From: JAWLCA01 sp050485905
Lineage (GTDB): Bacteria > Pseudomonadota > Alphaproteobacteria > Rhodobacterales > Rhodobacteraceae
DNA: 64,000 nucleotides
NCBI GenBank assembly: GCA_050485905.1
Contig: JBJHCH010000001.1
Location: 1 to 64,000, forward strand
Direction of reading: 5' to 3'
In this document: positions 9,301 to 16,506 of the stretch, piece after piece
Position numbering within the stretch: position 1 is the first letter of the stretch
Layout: each line of letters begins with the position of its first letter
Notes under the pieces: model-generated
Seen by the model: the letters and a program-made list of their open reading frames with translations, nothing else
The model's database searches: none
Told to the model about the DNA's origin: nothing
Program-made: the position numbers and the translations under genes

Positions 9301-10411
9301 GCCGCCAGCCCTCGTCGCCGGACTGGTCAAAGGCGACGGCAAGGTTGACCTCCCCCACCTCGGTCCGCGGCCCCGACAGCGGCAGCAGCACCGGCTCGCC
9401 GTCCGGTGCGGCGATCCGTCCGGTCAGGTCGATCCGCCGCGGCAGGTTGTCTGAGCCGATGACCAGTTCGCCCTGCAACGCGATCGCCCGTGCCGTCAGG
9501 TCCAGCGCCGACAGCACCAGCCGGCCATCGGCATGGCGCGTTCCCTCGGTCACCAGCGCAATGCGGTCGCCAAAGAAGGCGGCATAATCCGGGGCGAACA
9601 GCGGCGCGATATCGCCCGCCAGATCGACCGAAAAGCGCCGCGCGTCCTCGTCGCCCATCAGCCGCACATCGCCGGCCAGCCGCTCCACCCCCTCGGTGAC
9701 CAGCGCGATATTGGCGGCGAAATCGTCCAGCGTGCCGGTGCCGTCCACCGTCAGCGACAGGTTGGGATTGCCCGGCAGGCCCAGCAGCCGCGCGGCGATG
9801 CCGTCCTCGCCCTCCACCGCCTCCAGCGCCACGTTCAGCGCGCCGGTCGCATTGCTGTAGTCGCCGTCCAGCACGAATCGCGCCTCGGGGCCGTCGGTGC
9901 GCAGGATCTCCAGCGCCGCCTCGCCGTCGCCGCCCGACAGCGCCAGGTTGCCGGTCACGCTGAACACCGCCTCCTCGCCGATCAGCGGCTCGCCCAGTTC
10001 CACCCGGTCGGCGCGCAGTGCGCGGATGGTAACCGAAACGGGCAGTTCCGGCAGCGCGAACCCCGGCGCCTCGGCGCTGGGGATCGCATCCGCGTCAGGC
10101 ACCGGGGCGCGCGAGATGATGACCTCTTCGGCCGACAATTCGTTGATGCTGACCTGCCGGCGCAGCAGGGCCGCACGGTTCCAGTCCAGCACCGCGCCGC
10201 GCAGGGTCAGCCAGACCCCCTCGTCATCGGAAATCGTCATCTCGGCGATGGTCGCGCGCGAACTCAGCGCGCCCTGAAAGCCGGTGATGGTGACATTGCG
10301 GTTTTCACCCGACAGGCTGTCTTCCAGAAACCGCGTCACGAAATCGCGGTCGTCGGCCAGCACCGTGGCGGGCAGCAGGATCAGGATCAGGGCAAGCGCG
10401 CGCATCCGCAT
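6305..10411 (-). CDS. tamB: TamB, inner-membrane-anchored translocation and assembly module protein
   Basis: A 1368-residue protein with an N-terminal signal anchor (residues 1-20), a very long beta-rich middle and a C-terminal DUF490/TamB domain. The C-terminus holds the conserved region around PDLPEEEALARLLFGRD and ends in aromatic beta-strand motifs. TamB spans the periplasm as a beta-taco groove and, with TamA, helps assembly of outer-membrane proteins and probably lipid transport. The ATG overlaps the tamA stop (TGATG), so the two genes are co-translated. Four copies of a 99-residue repeat lie in the middle (separate entry). It ends in a CTAG stop overlap with the YihY gene. Confidence 0.93.
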   Translation of the reverse strand: MRMRALALILILLPATVLADDRDFVTRFLEDSLSGENRNVTITGFQGALSSRATIAEMTISDDEGVWLTLRGAVLDWNRAALLRRQVSINELSAEEVIISRAPVPDADAIPSAEAPGFALPELPVSVTIRALRADRVELGEPLIGEEAVFSVTGNLALSGGDGEAALEILRTDGPEARFVLDGDYSNATGALNVALEAVEGEDGIAARLLGLPGNPNLSLTVDGTGTLDDFAANIALVTEGVERLAGDVRLMGDEDARRFSVDLAGDIAPLFAPDYAAFFGDRIALVTEGTRHADGRLVLSALDLTARAIALQGELVIGSDNLPRRIDLTGRIAAPDGEPVLLPLSGPRTEVGEVNLAVAFDQSGDEGWRLDLSGRDIRRDEIEIGALTLDGSGRIAPARAGGGRLVGGTIRFAARGLEPADPALARALGSEIEGQTRVIWQDGTPLRLPGLTLAGEDYGLDGALQIEGLDAALRLTAQAEARLDDLTRFSDLAGRELSGAASAGVDGSFEVLSGQFDADLSIRGRDLTLDQPEADRLLAGESRIDLSARRTTEGIDLRALSVRAGTLSAEASGRVGGGESDITAEVDFADLSVLGGPYGGRLTADARLIEDPRGQRVSARARGYDLSVGQAEADALLAGESRIDLDALIAEDVVTLDRLEVSAATLRATAAGLVAGGASNVTARLEFSDLGVLGGAYGGALEADARIVDEAGGQRVTAEARGRNLSIGQAEVDGLLAGDSRIGTEVLISDGTVTIDRLDVTAATLAAAVTGVVAEGASRLEADLSFSDLSALGPRYRGSMAAQAMVEEQGTLRRVELNATTRNIAIGQTEADRLLAGESALSLAASEDEGRIRLERLRLTNPQLTVEAEGTANGDDRRVDLTARLANLGLFVPEFPGPVTLGGQILESASGFRIDLEGSGPGGISARVAGTAAPDFATTDLSITGQAQAALGNAFIAPRTVQGPISFDLALRGAPGLPALSGTIRAPGLRLADPEFGLVLEGSDVTLGLSGGQANVNVATNVQGGGQITVTGPVSLSAPFNANLSLAARGVRLSDPRLYETIISGDLAISGPLTGGGRIAGTVNVGETNLRIPTGGGSSIGAIPDLIHVAEPPEVRATRDRAGLIGGNGGSGGGARPFALDVTVNAPNRIFIRGRGLDAELGGALRIGGTTSDIVPSGGLDLIRGRLDLLGRRFTLNEGTATLQGRLVPFIRLVATTETEGTVVQIIVEGEASEPTITFRSVPDLPEEEALARLLFGRDITSISPLQAAQLASAIATLAGRGGDGIVGRLRQGFGLDDLDVVTSEDGTAAVRAGRYLSENVYTDVTIGADGKTELNLNLDVSRSVTVRGRLGSDGNTGLGVFFERDY
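7725..8822 (-). repeat. Four tandem 297-bp (99-residue) repeats inside tamB
   Basis: A motif of the form GQxEADxLLAGESRIDL recurs four times. The codons for its LLAG part begin at forward positions 8793, 8496, 8199 and 7902, so the spacing is exactly 297 bp each time. Each unit continues with a variable beta-strand pair, a VTAATL-like strand, an FSDLxxLGGxYGG segment and a QRVTAxARG segment. The last unit is the most diverged and fades out near 7725. This implies in-frame duplication of a structural module of the TamB groove. Confidence 0.85.
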
Positions 10412-12219
10412 CAGAAGGCCTGCCCGATGCCGACATAGACCTGCACGCCGCCGCCGTTCGGCCCGCGCACCGGGGCCGCCACATCCAGCCGGATCGGCCC
10501 GACGCCGGTGTCATAGCGCACCCCCAGCCCGGCGCCCGCGTGCCAGTCGCCATTGCCGAAACCCTCGGCGCCGATATAGCCCGCATCGGCAAAGACCACG
10601 GCGCCGAACGGCCCGCGCAGCCCCGCGCGAAACTCGGCCGAGGCGCCGACGAAGCTGCGCCCGCCCGACCGCGCGCCGCCCGGCAGATCGACGCCCAGCG
10701 ACTGGTAGGGCTGGCCCCGCACCGTGCCGCCGCCGCCGGAATAGAACAGCAGATCCCGCGGCGTCCGCGCCAGCGCCGATCCCACCACGCTGCCGCCCTG
10801 CAACCGGCCCGCCACGATGAAGCGGTCGTTTTCGTCCAGCGCGCGATAGGCGCGGGCGTCGAAGGTGATCTGCCCGCCCCGCCCGGTGCTGTCGTTCAGC
10901 CCGAAAAAGGGTGTCACCCCGCCCTGAAGGTAATAGCCGGTGGTCGGGTTCTGCTCGTTGTCGCGCAGATCCCAGGTCAGCGCCACGGGCAGCGACACGG
11001 CGGCAAAGTTGGTCCGCCCCGCGGCATCGGTCACCCGCTCGTAGCTCAGGTCCAGCGTCGCCTCGCCCGTCAGCCTGTCCGAAAAGAAATGCGTCACGCC
11101 CGCGCGCAGCCGCACCCGGTCGGCGTCAAAGTCGCGCTCGTCCACCCGTTCGACCAGCGTGGCGATGAAGGCGGTGGTGTCGGGGGTGAAACTCGCCGGC
11201 CGGCCCAGCCGCGCGGCAAAGCGATAGTCGATGCCGCCGACCTGCGCGCCGATGCCGCCCACCTCGCCCTCCAGCCGCAGCCGTTCCGCGCCGCCGTTTA
11301 GGTTGCGATGCAGCCAGAAGGCCGACACCTTCGCCCCCTCGGTAGAGGCGACCTCGGCCCCGAACCCGATCCGCCTGAGCGGCGCCTCGACCAGCGCCGC
11401 GTCGATATCCAGCGTTCCATCGGGATTGGCGCGCTCGGCCTCGGACAGGGCCACCGACCGGAACGCCCCCGACCGTCGCAGCCGGTTCGCGGCGCGGGCC
11501 ACCGCCTCGGGGTCAAAGACCTCTCCCTCGGGCAGGCCGGCGATGGCGCGGACCCGGCTTTCGCGCATCCGCTCGTGGCCCGAGATGCGCAGCCCGCCGA
11601 ACCGCAGCCGCGGGCCGGGGTCCAGCCGGATCTGCGCATCGAGAGTCGATTGCCGGTGGTCGGCGACAATCCGCTGACCCGCCGGCTCTGCCTTGGCATG
11701 GCCCTGCGCGCGCCAGCCATCGACGCCCGCGTCAACCGCATCCTGCAACACGTTGCTGCGCGCCCGCTCGCCCACGGCAAAGCCATCGGGCAGGTCGGTC
11801 CCGGCGGCCAGCGGCGCCACCTCGGCCCGCGAAAAGCTGAACGGCGATCCGGGATCGACCGTAATCGTGATGTCCGAGATCCGCCGCGGCGCATTCAGCG
11901 GCGGGATCGACGCCGCCTCGCGCCCGTCCACGCTGATCCGCACCACGCCGGAATAATAGCCCGCACCATACAGCGCCCCAACCAGCCTTGCATAATCCGC
12001 CTGCGCCGCGGCCAGCAATTCCACCGGATCGCTCACGCCCTCGCGCTGCTGCGACAGCACCAGCGACGCGCTGCGCAGCCGGTCGGTCAGGTCGTCCGAC
12101 GCCCCCGGCGCAACCAGTCGCGCACGGTCCAGCGCCGCCGCCGGCATCGACAGCAGCAGCGCGACAGATGCCGCAAGCGCCGCGCGTCGCGGCGCCCTGG
12201 ACAGACGTGATGCGATCAC
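10411..12219 (-). CDS. tamA: TamA, BamA-family outer-membrane protein with POTRA domains
   Basis: A 602-residue Omp85-family protein. A signal peptide (about residues 1-27, ending MPAAA) is followed by three POTRA-type domains (to about residue 250). A 16-stranded barrel then ends in the typical final strand VQVYVGIGQAF with a terminal Phe. The GTG at 12219 is chosen because GGGGGGA lies just upstream and the signal peptide begins there. The reading frame stays open far upstream only because it shadows the divergent peroxidase gene. TamA and TamB together mediate outer-membrane protein biogenesis. The tamA-tamB order and 3-bp overlap are the usual operon layout. Confidence 0.93.
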   Translation of the reverse strand: MIASRLSRAPRRAALAASVALLLSMPAAALDRARLVAPGASDDLTDRLRSASLVLSQQREGVSDPVELLAAAQADYARLVGALYGAGYYSGVVRISVDGREAASIPPLNAPRRISDITITVDPGSPFSFSRAEVAPLAAGTDLPDGFAVGERARSNVLQDAVDAGVDGWRAQGHAKAEPAGQRIVADHRQSTLDAQIRLDPGPRLRFGGLRISGHERMRESRVRAIAGLPEGEVFDPEAVARAANRLRRSGAFRSVALSEAERANPDGTLDIDAALVEAPLRRIGFGAEVASTEGAKVSAFWLHRNLNGGAERLRLEGEVGGIGAQVGGIDYRFAARLGRPASFTPDTTAFIATLVERVDERDFDADRVRLRAGVTHFFSDRLTGEATLDLSYERVTDAAGRTNFAAVSLPVALTWDLRDNEQNPTTGYYLQGGVTPFFGLNDSTGRGGQITFDARAYRALDENDRFIVAGRLQGGSVVGSALARTPRDLLFYSGGGGTVRGQPYQSLGVDLPGGARSGGRSFVGASAEFRAGLRGPFGAVVFADAGYIGAEGFGNGDWHAGAGLGVRYDTGVGPIRLDVAAPVRGPNGGGVQVYVGIGQAF

Positions 12220-12387
12220 CGTTCCCCCCGGGATTCTCGCCAGTCCCTGAACACTTGCATTACCTTCCCCCGGTTTCAACCGCCGCCACCGCCGGGGGGG
12301 TTCACAACTGCGCATCATCGCGCGGTCGCCCCCTTCCCTTGCCGTGCACGTCATGGTTGACTGGCGCAAAGCCGGAAGGGAACCCGG

Positions 12388-13749
12388 ATGCCCGCCTTGC
12401 GCCCGCTGCCCATCACGCTCGCCACGGGCCTTCTGTCCGCATCCGCCGCGGCAGAGGATGTGCAGATCATCCAGATCCCCGTTCCCGTCACCGATGCCGC
12501 CTATGCGCCCCTGGATCCGGAAGAGGCACGCCTCGGCCAGTTGCTCTACTGGGATCCGATCCTGTCGGGAAACCGCAACATATCCTGCGGGACATGCCAC
12601 CACCCCCGCTACGGCACCTCCGACGGGCTGTCGCTGGGGCTGGGCGAGGGCGGCGTCGGCCTTGGCCCCGACCGGGTGCCCGATCCTGACAACATGCCTG
12701 AACAGCGCATCCCCCGGAACGCGCCCGGCCTGTGGAACCTCGGCGCGCTGGAATTCACCACGCTCTTTCACGATGGCCGGATCGCGGTGGACGAGACACG
12801 CCCCTCTGGCCTGCGCACGCCGCTCGATTACGACATGGTCGGCGGCTTCGCTAACCTGCTGTCGGCGCAGAACATCTTTCCCCTGCTGGCTGCCGACGAG
12901 ATGGCGGGGCACTATGCCGAGAACGAGATTTCCAGCGCCATCCGGCAGGGGCTCGTCACCGGCCCCGGCGGCGCCTGGGGCCAGATCGCCGGCCGTGTCG
13001 CCGCGATCCCCGACTATGCCGAGATGTTCGCAGAGGTCTATCCAGAGATTGCCGAGGGCCGGCCCATCGCCTTCACCGACATCTCGAACGCCATCGCCGC
13101 CTTCGTGGCCTATGAATTCCGCTCCGACGACAGCCCCTTCGACCGCCATCTGTGGGGAGAGCCGTCGCTGGACGAATATGCGATGGCGGGCAAGCTGCTG
13201 TTCTACGGAGAGGCCGGTTGCGCCATCTGCCATTCCGGCCCCTTCCTGACCGACCACGACTTTCACGCCATGGGCCAGCCGCAGCTTGGCCCAGGCAAGG
13301 GCGAGCGCGCGGAAACCCACCAGCGCGACCTCGGGAGGATGCGCGTGACCGGCAAGGAAGAACACGCCTATGCCTTCCGCACCCCGTCGCTGCGCAACGT
13401 CGCCCAGACCGGGCCATGGGGCCATGCCGGTGCGTTTTCAGAACTGCGCGCCTTTCTGGTCCATCACCTCGACCCGCTGGCGGGGCTTGACCGCTATGTG
13501 CCGCAGGCGACGCTGCCCGCATTCGAACCCGCGCGCCCCGACTGGACCATCATGGAAACCCCCGCCGAACGCGTGGCCATCGCCGCCGCCGCGGCCGCCG
13601 CCGCCGCCGAACGGCCAGAGATCAGCCTGACCGATCCCGAGATCGACGCCCTGCTGGCCTTTCTGGAAAGCCTGTCGGACGAGACCGCACTGGACGGCCG
13701 CCTCGGCATCCCCGACGCTGTGCCCAGCGGCTTGCCGGTGGATCGCTGA
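12388..13749 (+). CDS. Di-heme cytochrome c peroxidase / MauG family protein
   Basis: A 453-residue exported protein with a signal peptide ending near AAAE (residues 20-23) and two c-type heme motifs, CGTCH at 67-71 and CAICH starting at 278. This is the layout of bacterial CcpA/MauG enzymes, which use electrons from periplasmic cytochromes to reduce hydrogen peroxide or carry out heme-based oxidation. There are no methylamine dehydrogenase genes nearby, so a peroxidase role is likelier than a MauG one. An alanine run sits near residues 399-409. A GGAAGGGAA sequence precedes the ATG. The gene is divergent from tamA and convergent with the ROK regulator. Confidence 0.85.
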   Translation: MPALRPLPITLATGLLSASAAAEDVQIIQIPVPVTDAAYAPLDPEEARLGQLLYWDPILSGNRNISCGTCHHPRYGTSDGLSLGLGEGGVGLGPDRVPDPDNMPEQRIPRNAPGLWNLGALEFTTLFHDGRIAVDETRPSGLRTPLDYDMVGGFANLLSAQNIFPLLAADEMAGHYAENEISSAIRQGLVTGPGGAWGQIAGRVAAIPDYAEMFAEVYPEIAEGRPIAFTDISNAIAAFVAYEFRSDDSPFDRHLWGEPSLDEYAMAGKLLFYGEAGCAICHSGPFLTDHDFHAMGQPQLGPGKGERAETHQRDLGRMRVTGKEEHAYAFRTPSLRNVAQTGPWGHAGAFSELRAFLVHHLDPLAGLDRYVPQATLPAFEPARPDWTIMETPAERVAIAAAAAAAAAERPEISLTDPEIDALLAFLESLSDETALDGRLGIPDAVPSGLPVDR

Positions 13750-13828
13750 CCGGCCCGCGCGGGCGGTGTCCGGGGCTGGATTCGGGCCTGTTGGCCGGGT
13801 GAAACCACCCCGAAAACGGCCGGAAACA

Positions 13829-13905
13829 CTTAAGGGCAAGTTAACAGAAAAAGTGATTTCGTTTGATTTCAACGGGTTGAATTTTTGGGCAACTTGCCCA
13901 AACCC
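13829..13905 (-). repeat. Composite palindromic intergenic element, copy 1
   Basis: The element lies between convergent genes. On the minus strand it reads: a 19-bp palindrome with arms TTTGGGCAA/TTGCCCAAA (13884-13902); a second dyad TTCAAC-N2-GTTGAA (13868-13881); a T-tract; and the box TTAA-CTTGCCC-TTAA (13830-13844). The spacer of the box repeats the palindrome arm core TTGCCC. From the end of the arm core to the first spacer base is 47 nt, as in the copies at 23141 and 58936. No T-run follows the palindrome on either strand, so it is not a typical terminator. Confidence 0.75.
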
Positions 13906-15171
13906 CTATTCCGCCGCCACGCCCCAGCCCGCCCCCAGCCGCGCCTCGCTGACCGCCGACAACGCCAGCGCCGCCGCCCCATGGGCCCACAGCAGGTCGC
14001 CCCAGGCATGGATCTCCACCCGCGGCGGCTGCCGCCCCGTCTGGATCACCAGCGCCTCCATTTCGGCCAGCGTCTCGGCGGCATATAGGTAGTCATACCG
14101 CATCCTCTCGCCCGACAGGATAATCAGCGCGGGGTCGAACAGGTTGACCACATTCGCCAGCCCCACCGCCAGATACCGCCCCGCCCGCCGGAATATCGAC
14201 CGTGCGGCATGATTGCCCGCCTTGGCATGGTCATACAGGCTCTCCAGCAGCACATTCACCGGCTGCCGGTCCCGGTGGGTCAGGTTCAGCGCCACCGTCG
14301 CCTCGCGGACCAGCGCATAATCGGCCACATAGGCCTCCAGGCACCCCCGCTGCCCGCAGCGGCACAGCGCCCCGTCAAGCTGCACCTTGGTGTGCCCCAG
14401 TTCCATCCCCAGCCCCTGCGCGCCGCGATAGATCCGGTGGTTGATCACCAGCCCCATGCCCAGCCCGTGCTCGATGGTCACGACCGCGAAATCCGACAAC
14501 CCCCGCCCCGCCCCGAACCAAAGCTCTGCCAGCGACACGAGGTTCGCGTCGTTGTCGATCTGCACCGGCAACCCTAGCCGCCCCGCCAACGCCTCGGCCA
14601 GCGCCACATCCCGGTCGCGCAGCACCGGCGACCACATCACCCGCCCCCCGGCGGAATCGACGAACCCCGGCACCCCCAGCCCGACCGCCGCCAGATCGCC
14701 CCGCCCCAGCCCCGCCTTGGCGCAGACCCGGTCCAGCAACGTCGCTGCCGCCGCCAGCAGTTCCGCCATGTCCATCGCCGCCGGCTGTCGCTGGATCGCA
14801 TCGTTGGCAATCAGGTTCCCGGCGAAATCCACGATCACCGCGGTATGTTCCCGGTCCGACAGCTTGATCCCCGCCACCCGGAACGCATCCGCCCGCACCC
14901 CCAGCGCCACCGCCGGCCGCCCCCGCCCGCTGTCCGCCTCGCGCGGCTGCGTCACCTCCTCGATCAGCCCCGCCTCGATCAGTTCGGACGTGACGGATGT
15001 GACCGACGCCGGGCTGACCGCCAGATCCCGCGCCAGTTGCACCCGGGGGATCAGCCCCGCCGCCCGCACCCGTTCGAACACCTGCTGGCGCAGGGGGCGC
15101 AGCGAATCGGTCAGCGGCGGGATCATCGGCCCGCAGCCCTTTCGTTCGACCGGTTCGCTCGCCTCCAGCAT
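13906..15171 (-). CDS. xylR: ROK family transcriptional regulator of the xylose operon (XylR-like)
   Basis: A protein of about 421 residues. It has an N-terminal winged helix-turn-helix (LARDLAVSPASVTSVTSELIEAGLI) and a ROK sugar-kinase-like domain with DNDANLVSLAELWFG, a glycine-rich EHGLGMGLV segment and the ROK zinc motif CRCGQRGCLEAYV. Divergent placement before xylFHGBA makes it the probable xylose-responsive repressor. The start is uncertain: ATG 15171 has GGAGG upstream, ATG 15225 gives a longer form whose first codons look non-coding, and ATG 15126 gives a length closer to many ROK regulators. It ends immediately beside the palindromic element. Confidence 0.85.
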   Translation of the reverse strand: MLEASEPVERKGCGPMIPPLTDSLRPLRQQVFERVRAAGLIPRVQLARDLAVSPASVTSVTSELIEAGLIEEVTQPREADSGRGRPAVALGVRADAFRVAGIKLSDREHTAVIVDFAGNLIANDAIQRQPAAMDMAELLAAAATLLDRVCAKAGLGRGDLAAVGLGVPGFVDSAGGRVMWSPVLRDRDVALAEALAGRLGLPVQIDNDANLVSLAELWFGAGRGLSDFAVVTIEHGLGMGLVINHRIYRGAQGLGMELGHTKVQLDGALCRCGQRGCLEAYVADYALVREATVALNLTHRDRQPVNVLLESLYDHAKAGNHAARSIFRRAGRYLAVGLANVVNLFDPALIILSGERMRYDYLYAAETLAEMEALVIQTGRQPPRVEIHAWGDLLWAHGAAALALSAVSEARLGAGWGVAAE

Positions 15172-15229
15172 CTTTTCTTTGGCCTCCGAACTAAAAATCC
15201 CCGAAGTTCTTGGCATGCCGCCCATAACT

Positions 15230-15244
15230 TGCTGCGCTGCAGCA
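15230..15244. promoter_or_regulatory. Inverted repeat in the xylR-xylF divergent region, candidate operator
   Basis: TGCTGC-GCT-GCAGCA is a perfect 6-3-6 inverted repeat between the divergent ROK regulator and xylF, about 50 bases before a TTGACA hexamer at 15295-15300 that could be a -35 element for the xyl operon. Assignment as the regulator's operator is inferred from position. Confidence 0.4.
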
Positions 15245-15350
15245 GTTTCTTGCCCGAATATTACCCGCAGGCAGGATTGACTGCATTTTTTATTTTGACA
15301 ACTGAAATTATTATTGGCACCCTTGATGCGTTACGGCGAATCCGCCGGAC

Positions 15351-15366
15351 CGGCCCTGCAGGGCCG
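15351..15366 (+). promoter_or_regulatory. 16-bp perfect palindrome just before the xylF ribosome-binding site
   Basis: CGGCCCTGCAGGGCCG is fully self-complementary and ends about 8 bases before GGGAGG, the xylF Shine-Dalgarno. A smaller hairpin, CGGCG-AATC-CGCCG (15334-15347), precedes it. Both could be operator DNA or a leader hairpin stabilising the abundant binding-protein mRNA. Confidence 0.4.
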
Positions 15367-15387
15367 TATCCATTGGGAGGGATACGA

Positions 15388-16413
15388 ATGCGGAAATCCA
15401 TTCTGGCCGCCGTGGTCGCCACGGTCGGCTTTTCGGGCGCAGCCTATGCGCAGAACCTGACCGTCGGTGTCAGCTGGTCGAATTTCCAGGAAGAGCGTTG
15501 GCGCACGGATGAGGCCGCCATCGTCGCGGCGTTGGACGCGGCCGGCGCCGGCTATGTCTCGGCCGATGCGCAGTCGTCCTCGGCCAAGCAGCTTGCCGAT
15601 ATCGAAAGCCTGATCGCCCAGGGCGTGGACGCGCTGATCGTTCTGGCGCAGGACGCGCAGGCCATCGGGCCCGCCGTGCAGGCCGCCGCGGATGAGGGTA
15701 TCCCGGTCATCGCCTACGACCGCCTGATCGAGGATGATCGCGCCTTCTACCTGACCTTCGACAACGTCGAGGTCGGCCGGATGCAGGCCCGCGCCGTGTT
15801 CGAGGCGCAGCCGACCGGCAACTACGTGATGATCAAGGGCTCGCCCACCGATCCGAACGCCGACTTCCTGCGCGGCGGCCAGCAGGAGATCCTGCAGGAG
15901 GCGATTGACGCCGGCGAAATCACCATCGTGGGCGAGGCCTATACCGACGGCTGGCTGCCCGCCAACGCCCAGCGCAACATGGAGCAGATCCTGACCGCGC
16001 AGGACAACAACGTCGATGCGGTCGTGGCGTCGAACGACGGCACCGCCGGCGGCGTCGTGGCAGCCCTGACCGCGCAGGGGATGGAGGGGATCCCGGTTTC
16101 GGGGCAGGATGGCGACCATGCCGCGCTGAACCGCGTGGCGCTGGGCACCCAGACCGTCAGCGTCTGGAAGGATGCGCGCGACCTGGGCCGCGCGGCGGGC
16201 GAGATCGCGGTGGCGCTGGCCGGCGGCACGGCGATGGAAGATGTCGACGGCCGGGTGGAATGGACCTCGCCCGCGGGCACCACGTTGAACGCGGTCTTCC
16301 TGGCCCCGGTGCCGGTCACGCAGGAAAACCTGAGCGACGTGGTCGATGCCGGCTGGATCACGCTGGAAACGCTCTGCCAGGGCGTATCGGGCGGCCCGGC
16401 CCCCTGCAACTGA
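15388..16413 (+). CDS. xylF: D-xylose ABC transporter, periplasmic xylose-binding protein
   Basis: A 341-residue exported protein of the periplasmic-binding-protein type 1 family. The signal peptide ends AAYAQ near residue 22. Typical sugar-binding stretches are DALIVLAQDAQAI, GIPVIAYDRLI and VVASNDGTAGGVV, and GIPVSGQDGD lines the pocket as in XylF and related proteins. The ATG at 15388 has GGGAGG eight bases upstream. Xylose identity rests on the adjacent xylH, xylG, xylB and xylA. It is the first gene of the operon and is followed by a strong hairpin, suggesting it is made in excess over the membrane components. Confidence 0.92.
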   Translation: MRKSILAAVVATVGFSGAAYAQNLTVGVSWSNFQEERWRTDEAAIVAALDAAGAGYVSADAQSSSAKQLADIESLIAQGVDALIVLAQDAQAIGPAVQAAADEGIPVIAYDRLIEDDRAFYLTFDNVEVGRMQARAVFEAQPTGNYVMIKGSPTDPNADFLRGGQQEILQEAIDAGEITIVGEAYTDGWLPANAQRNMEQILTAQDNNVDAVVASNDGTAGGVVAALTAQGMEGIPVSGQDGDHAALNRVALGTQTVSVWKDARDLGRAAGEIAVALAGGTAMEDVDGRVEWTSPAGTTLNAVFLAPVPVTQENLSDVVDAGWITLETLCQGVSGGPAPCN

Positions 16414-16428
16414 TCTGACGCAAAAGCG

Positions 16429-16454
16429 GGCGGCCCCGGCAATCCGGGGCCGCC
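16429..16454 (+). terminator. Strong hairpin between xylF and xylH (attenuator or 3' stabiliser)
   Basis: GGCGGCCCCGG-CAAT-CCGGGGCCGCC forms an 11-bp perfect stem with a 4-nt loop, 15 bases after the xylF stop, with no U-run after it. In binding-protein operons such structures commonly protect the upstream mRNA and reduce read-through into permease genes, which fits this position. Confidence 0.7.
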
Positions 16455-16506
16455 ACCCTTGCCGCCGGCCCGCCTCCGCGGGCGGCATCATATCGGGATC
16501 CCCGCC

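Noticed and set aside
7085..9454. A 789-codon plus-strand frame opposite tamB
   Set aside because: It is a Gln/Arg/His/Pro-rich shadow produced by GC-rich codons of tamB, with no ribosome-binding site or family pattern.
10411..13425. A 1004-codon open frame on the minus strand
   Set aside because: Only the last 602 codons are tamA. The upstream part is antisense to the peroxidase gene and contains none of its own motifs; the GTG with GGGGGGA at 12219 and the signal peptide fix the true start.
13579..13612. GCC-repeat run in the peroxidase gene as a possible microsatellite or phase-variable tract
   Set aside because: It is a short in-frame alanine run of mixed GCC/GCG codons. Slippage by triplets would not switch the gene off.
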